From: a virus
Strand: one strand, 5' to 3'
Virus record (IMG/VR): IMGVR_UViG_3300020438_000268
Span: 1-24,304 of that record
Length of the DNA: 24,304 nucleotides
Shown: piece by piece, positions 10,101 through 19,100 of the stretch
Layout of the letters: every line of letters begins with the position of its first letter
Position numbering within the stretch: the stretch's first letter is position 1
The notes under the pieces: model-generated
Seen by the model: the letters and a program-made list of their open reading frames with translations, nothing else
What the model was told of the DNA's origin: nothing
The model's database searches: none
Program-made: the position numbers and the translations under genes

Positions 10101-13100
10101 CTTAATCCTGCAGTATATCCAGAACCATGCATATCAAGAGTACCTAATCCAACGGATGCAATTGATTTGCCAGTACCAATAATTGCAGTAACCGCAGCAC
10201 CTGCTAATGGTGCAATACCAATTCCACCACTTGAACCAATAGATATTATTTGTCCAGATCTTGGTAATTGATTTTGATTAACGTCAATATCACTAATAAT
10301 TATTGAACCATTATCTGAAGTAATTCCTGTATAAACAATACTAGAAATACCAGCAGTACTCTTATCAAAGAAATAATTAAAATTTGAATTATTTTCAGTA
10401 GTTGGTGGTTGGAAAATACCATTAATAGTCATTAAAGTACTTCCAGTTTGTACTCCAGTTGTATTTGCACCACTAACTTGCATAGTAAAGGTTCTTCCAA
10501 TTCCAGTAAAATTCTCTGAAATATCATCAAATATTTCATTAGTTGAATAATTTTTTCTTAAATATGCTCTTCCACTAAAGTTAGAATTAACGGGAGGTAA
10601 ATTAGACTTATCCAATTCATTTGAATTATTACCATGTGGTGTGCCAGCAAAATAGAGGTTTTGCCCAACAATATTATAAGCACCTTGATATAATCTAACC
10701 TCTGTTCCATCAACATGTATTGTTGCTGTACTTCCAACAAATCCCCTTTCAACTTCAACAAGATTAAATGATCCAGATTCACCTATAGGACCAAGACTTG
10801 TAGTTCCAAGTCCAACATTAACAATCTTAATATACTCATCATCAATCCTTACAATACTATCATTAGAAATTGTACCAATACCTGTAAGACTCAATAAAGT
10901 AGTAGAGATAGATACTTGTCCAGATATGTTATCAAAAAGAGTTGTTTTAATAGGAGTCCATGTTAATGGTGTTTGAATAATGTTATCTAAGACAATTAAA
11001 CTCTTTTCAAGTTTTTTACTCATTTCAAATAGATGATAATTACCAGTTCCTACTGTATTGAAAGTTGTTGCTGCTCCGCCCAAAGAAGTTGAAATAAAGA
11101 ATGAATCCTTATCATTTTCAACAATGTATACAGTTGATGGTAAACCATTACCATCACTCATAACAATAGAAGAGAATCCAACACTATCATATGATGATCC
11201 AGGTGTATAAAGTATTTCTTCATTATTGCTAAAGAAATGAGATGGAATTGTGAATAATCCAGTTGCTAAATTTAAATTAATAACAGGTTCAAAATATTTT
11301 CCAAAAATAGGCACATCTTTATATTTTAAAACAAATTCATCTATATTACCTGAAGTATTGTTTGTTCCTTTATATTCTAATGTTGATACAGATTCAATAG
11401 AAGAACCATATTCTAAATCTGGTGGAATATTAAGACTATCAAGTTTTTTATTAATAACTTCATTATAACTTTGAACCTCAATATTTCCAGAGACTGAAGA
11501 ATCTGGATGGAATATTAAATTTAAATTAGACCCATTAAATTCAGATGAGAAGGTTCCAATTCCAGAAGAACTGCCAATAGATATGAATGGATATTGTAAA
11601 GTAAAGGTATTTTGTGTATTATGTGCAAATAATACCTGATGAATTGCACTAGTTTCCCCTATAGAAACTCTAACAAGACTTTTAACTGCAGTATCTTTTG
11701 CTGTACTAAATCCTGCTACAGTAGAAGCAGATGAAACATTTGCATATTGAGATTCCAATCTTACAGTATTTTCAGATCCAGCTGGTTGAGTACTTTTCTT
11801 AAATCTATAAGTTCCTATTCCAACAGAAGTAGTTCCAAACCCAACAATTCTTGACTGGAGTACTATTTCATTACCACTAGTATTTTCGTAATTTAATAAT
11901 AAATTATTTGATGAATCAATATTTGAAGTAAATGTTCCTATAGCATTTGTTGTATTGCTTTCTAATTGATAATTTGCAATATATGAATTTGTACCATCAT
12001 GTGTAACATATACATCAACAATATTAGTTTCTTGAGACGTATTATCTTGCAATTCAACTGATGCAAAATATGATTCTGTAAAAGATTTTCCAACAGAAAT
12101 TAAAGTAACAGTAGTTCCAACACCAACTGTTTGATTTATTGATGTTAAATCTGTAAATCCAAAAGAAGTAGTACCTACTCCAGAAACACTATTAAAAGTA
12201 TTTTCAAATACTTTAATCTCAAGATCTATATTTTGAGTATCTACTGGTGTAAATAGCAAACTATATTCATCTTTATTATTTTTATTTCCAATAACACTTA
12301 CAAGACTATCATCATCGTCAATAGAAGAATCTGATAAAGCACCTTTTTGTATTGTATAAACATCTTTAGTGAAGTAATCTATATTAACAACTAATTCTTC
12401 AACTTGTATTTTATTATTTTGAGGATTTCTTGTTTGAATCAAATATCTACCATAAGGAGAAGTTATTTGTAACTTACCATCACTAACTGCATTATTAGTA
12501 GTATTAGAGAATAAATTACTAATATTATCAACTTTTAATACCCTATTAGTTTTACATTCAAAATAATCAGACAATATTCTATTTTCAAATCTAATATATC
12601 TCGATCTTTCTGGATTCGAAATAATATCTACATCAGTAACAACATCAAAATTATTGATACTATCTACTCTATTTTCTGATTGTAAATCACGAGTTATTGT
12701 AGTTGCATCAATACTATTAATACCAATTGCTTTTGGGGCAGAAGTAATTCCAGTATCGGCAAAATTCTTTAATCCAGTTGTATGAACTAGACGATTTACA
12801 GAACTAATTAATTCTTTAAATTCTACTGGACTCTGAATAGTATATGATAATGACTGATAATAATCATTATCTGGTAATACTTGATAATCTTCATTTAATT
12901 TACCAATTTCATCAATCCATCCCTTATTTTGTTTGGATGAATAATCTACCTCAAATACACCACTATTATAATGAATTTCATTAATAGTTGCTAAAATACC
13001 ACTTACATATCCTCTAAGTCTATCATTTTTATACAAGTCCCTATTTCCAGATATCTTAATATAATCATTTCCAACTTTATCAATATAAAGATTTAAATCA

Positions 13101-16100
13101 GACCATTCGTTACCATTCCAAACCAATACTTTTTCACCTTCTATGAATAATCCTTGTTTTTGTATAACATCAAATTTAGGATATTTCTTATAATTTACAA
13201 CAGAAGCATAAGTTTGAGTTGTTTTTGCCAATCCAGGATTTGTAGATATTCCACTTAGATTAAATGTTATCTTAAATGGATTTTTAGGTGAACCAATTTT
13301 AGTAACTTCATAGAATCTATATCCAACTGATGCAGAATTAAAAGTATCACCATATTCATTCTCTATTCCTTCTACAAATACTAAATCACCAACTTCAAAT
13401 GGATCTTCACTAAATCCACCTAAAGGAGTTGCTAAAGTACATGTTACAATACCTGAGTAAGTGTCAGTAACAACGGTTCCACCTATTGTCACATTGTTAA
13501 CTCTAATCCCATTAGCATTATCAACAGCGTAAACTTCACTAACATCTAATCCTTTAGTAGGAACAATAATATTAATATCTACAATGGAAGATCCATTTAC
13601 AACTGCCTGTAAAACACCATTATCAATAACTTCTCTACTAATACTATCAACTACAACTAAATTTGGTGGTATTTCATACCCAAATCCACCATCATTAATA
13701 GTTAACTCACCAACAACATCATAATTTCTTAAAGATATAACAGGTGATAATCTTGCTGTTGGTCTTAAAGTTTTATCAGAAGGATATTCAAATCCAACAT
13801 TAGCAATTCTAACACCATCAACTTTATTTGCCAATTCGGATGTTGGTAAAATACTAGCATTAACACCTTCACTAGAAGCAATACTAATAAATTGAGGTAA
13901 TTCTTTATATCCAATACCACCAAAATTAATTCCAACCTCACCAACACCACCTGATGCAGTATCTGAATTTGTATTATATGTTAAAGTTCCTATACCACTA
14001 TTTTCAACATTTATATACTCATAAGAAAGAGATTCTGGATTTCTATTTAAGAATATACTGAACGTAGTTTCACCTACTCCAGAAATAACATATTCTCCAC
14101 TATAAGTGCTATCAGTATAGAAAATTTCAGATCTATTTGTAACATCACTATCAGATGTACTAATATAACCAGCCTTTTCAATATTGTAATATAATTTCTG
14201 AGGATTGTTAATATCATAATTTACTGTTACAGTTGCATCTGCTCCAGAACCAATAACACCATCTCTTGTTATTGTAAAAGTATTAGTCTGTCCTGTAGAT
14301 ACAAATCTATTATTGAAATTACTGTCATAATAAAAATTAATATCATAAGCACCTAAAGACGTGTCTGATACATCAAAAACAAGATTATTATTATTAATGA
14401 TGGGTATTGGTGGGTTAATTAATGATAATTCCTGCGTAGAACCGCCTGTAGACGCTAAACTTACGACACTGGGAGGATTCTTAGTAGAGTCATTAAGAGT
14501 CTCTGTTAATTGAATATTATTATCATCTATTCTATAAACAAAATAACCATCAGTAGTTAATCCACTAACATTATCATTAGAATCATAAAATACTTTATTA
14601 CCCGTCTCAAATCCATGAGAACTTAAAGTAATTACATTAGTTTCAGTATTAATTCCAGTTGAACTAAATCCTAACGTATTAATTAATAAAATATCCTTAA
14701 TTTGATTATATTTAAGTCTAACTGCAGTTGATGTTCCAATACCAACAGATTTATTAGGAGTAATACTCAAATTAATAATATCACCATTTGATAAACCATG
14801 TGATGTTGATACAGAAACTGTAGATAAGGCTTTTATAACTGTTCCAGTTACTTGTGAGAAATTAGATTCTAAAGAATAATCATAATAATTGCTACCATTA
14901 TTCAAGAAATATAAACCATCTGATGAAGTTGTTAATCCAACATGAGTTACAATGCCAATAAAATTACTAGATTTATTAATTGCAAATAATGTATCATTAG
15001 CATCAATATTAAATCCACCACTAATTGTTCCATCTGTAGAAACACCAATAACAGATCCTGATCCTCTCTTAAATGTTAATTGTTGATTTGTTTTAAATGG
15101 ATGATTTGGTAAATATATGCTTTGTGCAGGAATAGAGATTGTATCCGTTACACCACTAACAGTAACATCCACTGCACTAGATATTCCAGAAATAGTTCCA
15201 ACACCTATAGATTGGAATGGATTAAAGTAGATAATATCATCTATCTTTGAATCAAATTTAGGAATATCTAATGGAATTGATAAGAAACTAGGTATCAAAC
15301 TAACTCTAGATGAAATAGTATGTGCTGTACCAGTAACACCTCTTAATACCCTTAATACCTTCTTATCATTAAATTTATTAAGAACAAGTAATTTTTCAGT
15401 TCCAATTCCAATACTACTACCAATAGATATAAAATCAATATTGGATACAACAATATCGGCAACAGTTCCTGCAGTTGCATTTGAAGGAATTTCAGAATAA
15501 ACAAAAGATTTATCAGTAGATACTCCGATTTTGTGCGATCCAGTAAGATATTTTATTGATGTTGATAATCCAGATACAATAATTTGATCATTATTATTTA
15601 ATTCGTGGGAAGTAGAAATATATGCTGATACCCCATTATCATGCCAAGTAAAACTTACATTTTCATACTTTATATAATTTGTATTAATATCTACTATAGT
15701 TTTTCCCTCTAATGACTTAACATAAGCATTTAACCCATTACCCTCTGTTCCATCATTATCAAATATTAAATTATCGTTTACTTTATAAGATTCTCCTGAA
15801 GTAACAATATCAAATCCATCAACAGATCCTGGAGTTACTGATTCAACAATAGATTCTTGATTTGTTAATTCATATGACTCTATAAAGAAATCATTGCCAG
15901 CAAATTCATCTCCAACTTTATATGGGAATGTATTTCTAACCAAATTTGAATTATTAAAATCAAATAAGTCTTGATTTATCGTAAATTTTTCTTCTAAAGT
16001 TACTGGTTCAGATCTATAACTATCACCAATAAAATATGGGAAAGTTGGTTTTAATTTTCCAAAAGAAGTTGATACTCCAACAAAATATGCATATGTTCCA

Positions 16101-19100
16101 TTTGGGTATTCTGGAGTACGACAAAATCTACCATTATGTTCATCTAAATTTCCAATATTAGTATAAACATAATCATCTACAAAGAACCCTGCCTCAAAAT
16201 CACTTTCTAATGGTCTATCAGTTACTTTTGAAGTGTCTAAAACATATCCCGTTTTTAAAATAGTTAAATCAGTTCTTTGATATGCATCACTATAACCTTT
16301 AGGTCCATATATTGGATTTCCATCATATGCCCATCCAATAATTGGAGAATGGGATATACCATTATCATCAAAATGATTTTTTCCAATATCTGTTGAATAA
16401 CCTACAACAGAATATCTTAGTTTATTTAAAGATTCTAATAATATTTCATCACCATAACGTTTTAAATTGTTTATAGGTAATTTTCTAACATTAAAGGCAA
16501 AAACTGCATTTCGTCCAGCAGATTTAACTTTAATAGTAGTGTTATTTTCAGTATAATTTGCCCCACCATTAATTATTATTACATCAGTTAACTGATTATT
16601 TGTAATAACTGGTCTTAATTCTGCACCGACACCATCACCTTCAATTTCTAAATCAGGAACTGAATGATATTCAGTACCTAAAGCACCAACATTAATACTT
16701 ACAATCTTACCATTTAAAACTACTGGAAATACTTCTGCATTTTTTCCAGATTTTAATGATAAAATTGGTTTATTTTCAAAATTTATAATACTAGAACCAT
16801 ATCCAGTACCAGATTCATACATATATGCATTTGATATATTTCCACGAACTACAGGAGTTGATGTTAAAGTTCTTGATGGGAATATAATATTATCTGTAGA
16901 ATCTGATGATATTCCAGAATATTCAACACTAACTGTTAATTTAATATCTGGATATTTGAATAGATGATATCCAGCACCTATAGAACTTAATCCAACATAT
17001 TTTTTTCTATTATAATCAATTGTTATTGTTCCACCAACACCAGCATTAGATAATCTAAAAGAATTGTCATTAAGTTTTAAAACTTTATACTGAATTGATG
17101 ACGATAAATCTGGTATTGCTACAGATGTATTTGAATATACAACATTATCACCATCTAAAAATCCATGATCTTCATAATTAATAGTTGAATTAAATGTACT
17201 AATACCTGTTGGTTTCACATAAAGTTTCTTATTTGCATAAGATTTACCAGATTCAATTATTTTAATTGAATCTAAAGTATTTTTTGCTTTATAAAGTCTT
17301 ATTATATGCTCTCCACCTGGTAATCCAGTATTAAAACCTACAGTATTGATTCCCGATGTATAATCAGAAAAAGATTTATATAATCTAATACTTGTTAATC
17401 CAACTACTTCTGGATAGTAAATTACATTGTCGTCTAAAGTTTCATCAGTTAAAGCATTAGATGTAGTTGTTGTTATTCCTATTGGTTGGTATCCATTGCG
17501 ATTATAAACAACAGCTTGTCCATTCTTTAAATTATGATTACCTTTAAAAACAATTGTTTCATTATTATAATCAATACCATATGTGCTAATACCATTAGTT
17601 GCATTAATACCTGCAAATAGAACTTCTCTATATCTTTTCTTAATAATCGGTTTTAAAATAGCACCTGTACCATTACCACCAGTAAATTTTACAGAAGTTA
17701 TATTCTCAATATCATAATCTTGAGGATCAACAAAAATATTCTTAATATTTCCACTAACAACTGGTTGAACTAATGCCGTTAATCCTATTCCAGCAGCGAT
17801 TTCAATAGAGGGTGGATTAATAACATCATATTCTATTCCAGGATTTAATACATCAAAATCTTCTAAAGGTCCATAAAAGATATTATCAATTGATTTATAA
17901 TTTTCAATTTCAACTCCATTAATCATCATTCCAATAGATCCAGGAGTAGTTTTTACATTATTACCTGTTTTTAAATTTGGATTTATTGGTAACTTTCTTA
18001 ATAATTTTTGATTTCCCAATTCACCATCTAAATGTCGTAATAATGTAAATGTATGAATGGTTTGTGTATCTACTGGTAAACTAAATTCAGTAACATCATT
18101 AGATGCAATGAAAGATGGAGCCAAATATAACTTAATTTGGTTTTTTAATTCTTGTACTTCAACATAATAGGTACCTTCAGATAATCCAAATAGTGAAGTT
18201 GTAGTTGGTTTATAGTAAACTTCATCCCCTGTTATAAAAGGAACATCTGAAGAAAATGATATTATTGAATATTTGTTAGTTACTGTATTATATCCTTGAA
18301 TAGTACTACTATTAAGTTCACTAATAGATGTTTGTGCTATTCCAACTTTAATATCATAAGAAGGTAATGAATTAGAAGCAACATAAATGTTTTCATTTAA
18401 TTCATTATATACATTTTGAATATCACTTATTATATTATTATTTCCATATTGAATAGGAACACCAGAACTTGTAGACTTATTTAAAATTCTTCTTATATCA
18501 TATGATTTAGTTAATACAGGTATAAAACTATTTCCTATACCAATAGAATTATTTGTTTGTAAAGAAGTTACTTTTGTTGAAAGAACAACATTTTGACCTG
18601 TAGAAAAATTACCAACTCTCTCTAAAACTTCAATATTATCACCAACTTTTAAACTAGATCTATCAATTTTAGAAAAAAGAATAAGAGTTGTTCCACCAGT
18701 GTCCTGATTTACAGTAGATATTTGGTATCTTGAAGAAGTATTATATACCCAAGAATTTGCATTAACTTGTTTTTTAGTAGATATAATTCCATCTACATGT
18801 TCAATTTTCTCTCCAAGATTTTTAACATATATTTTTTCACCCTCTACAGATAATTTATTACTATCAGTAGAAACGAAATCTGCTAAAACACCTGTTATTC
18901 TTAATTCAACTTTCTTTGAAGTATCTCCACCTTCATATCCAAAAATAGTTTCATCAGAACGTAGATTATCTGTGCTATGAATATCTTCTCGTATACCTTC
19001 ACAATCTAAAAACTGATTTATAGTTTTTCCCGAATATGTAATAGATGTATTAAGACCAGAATGAATTAGTGTGCCTGTAGTACTAAATCCAATAGTGGAA

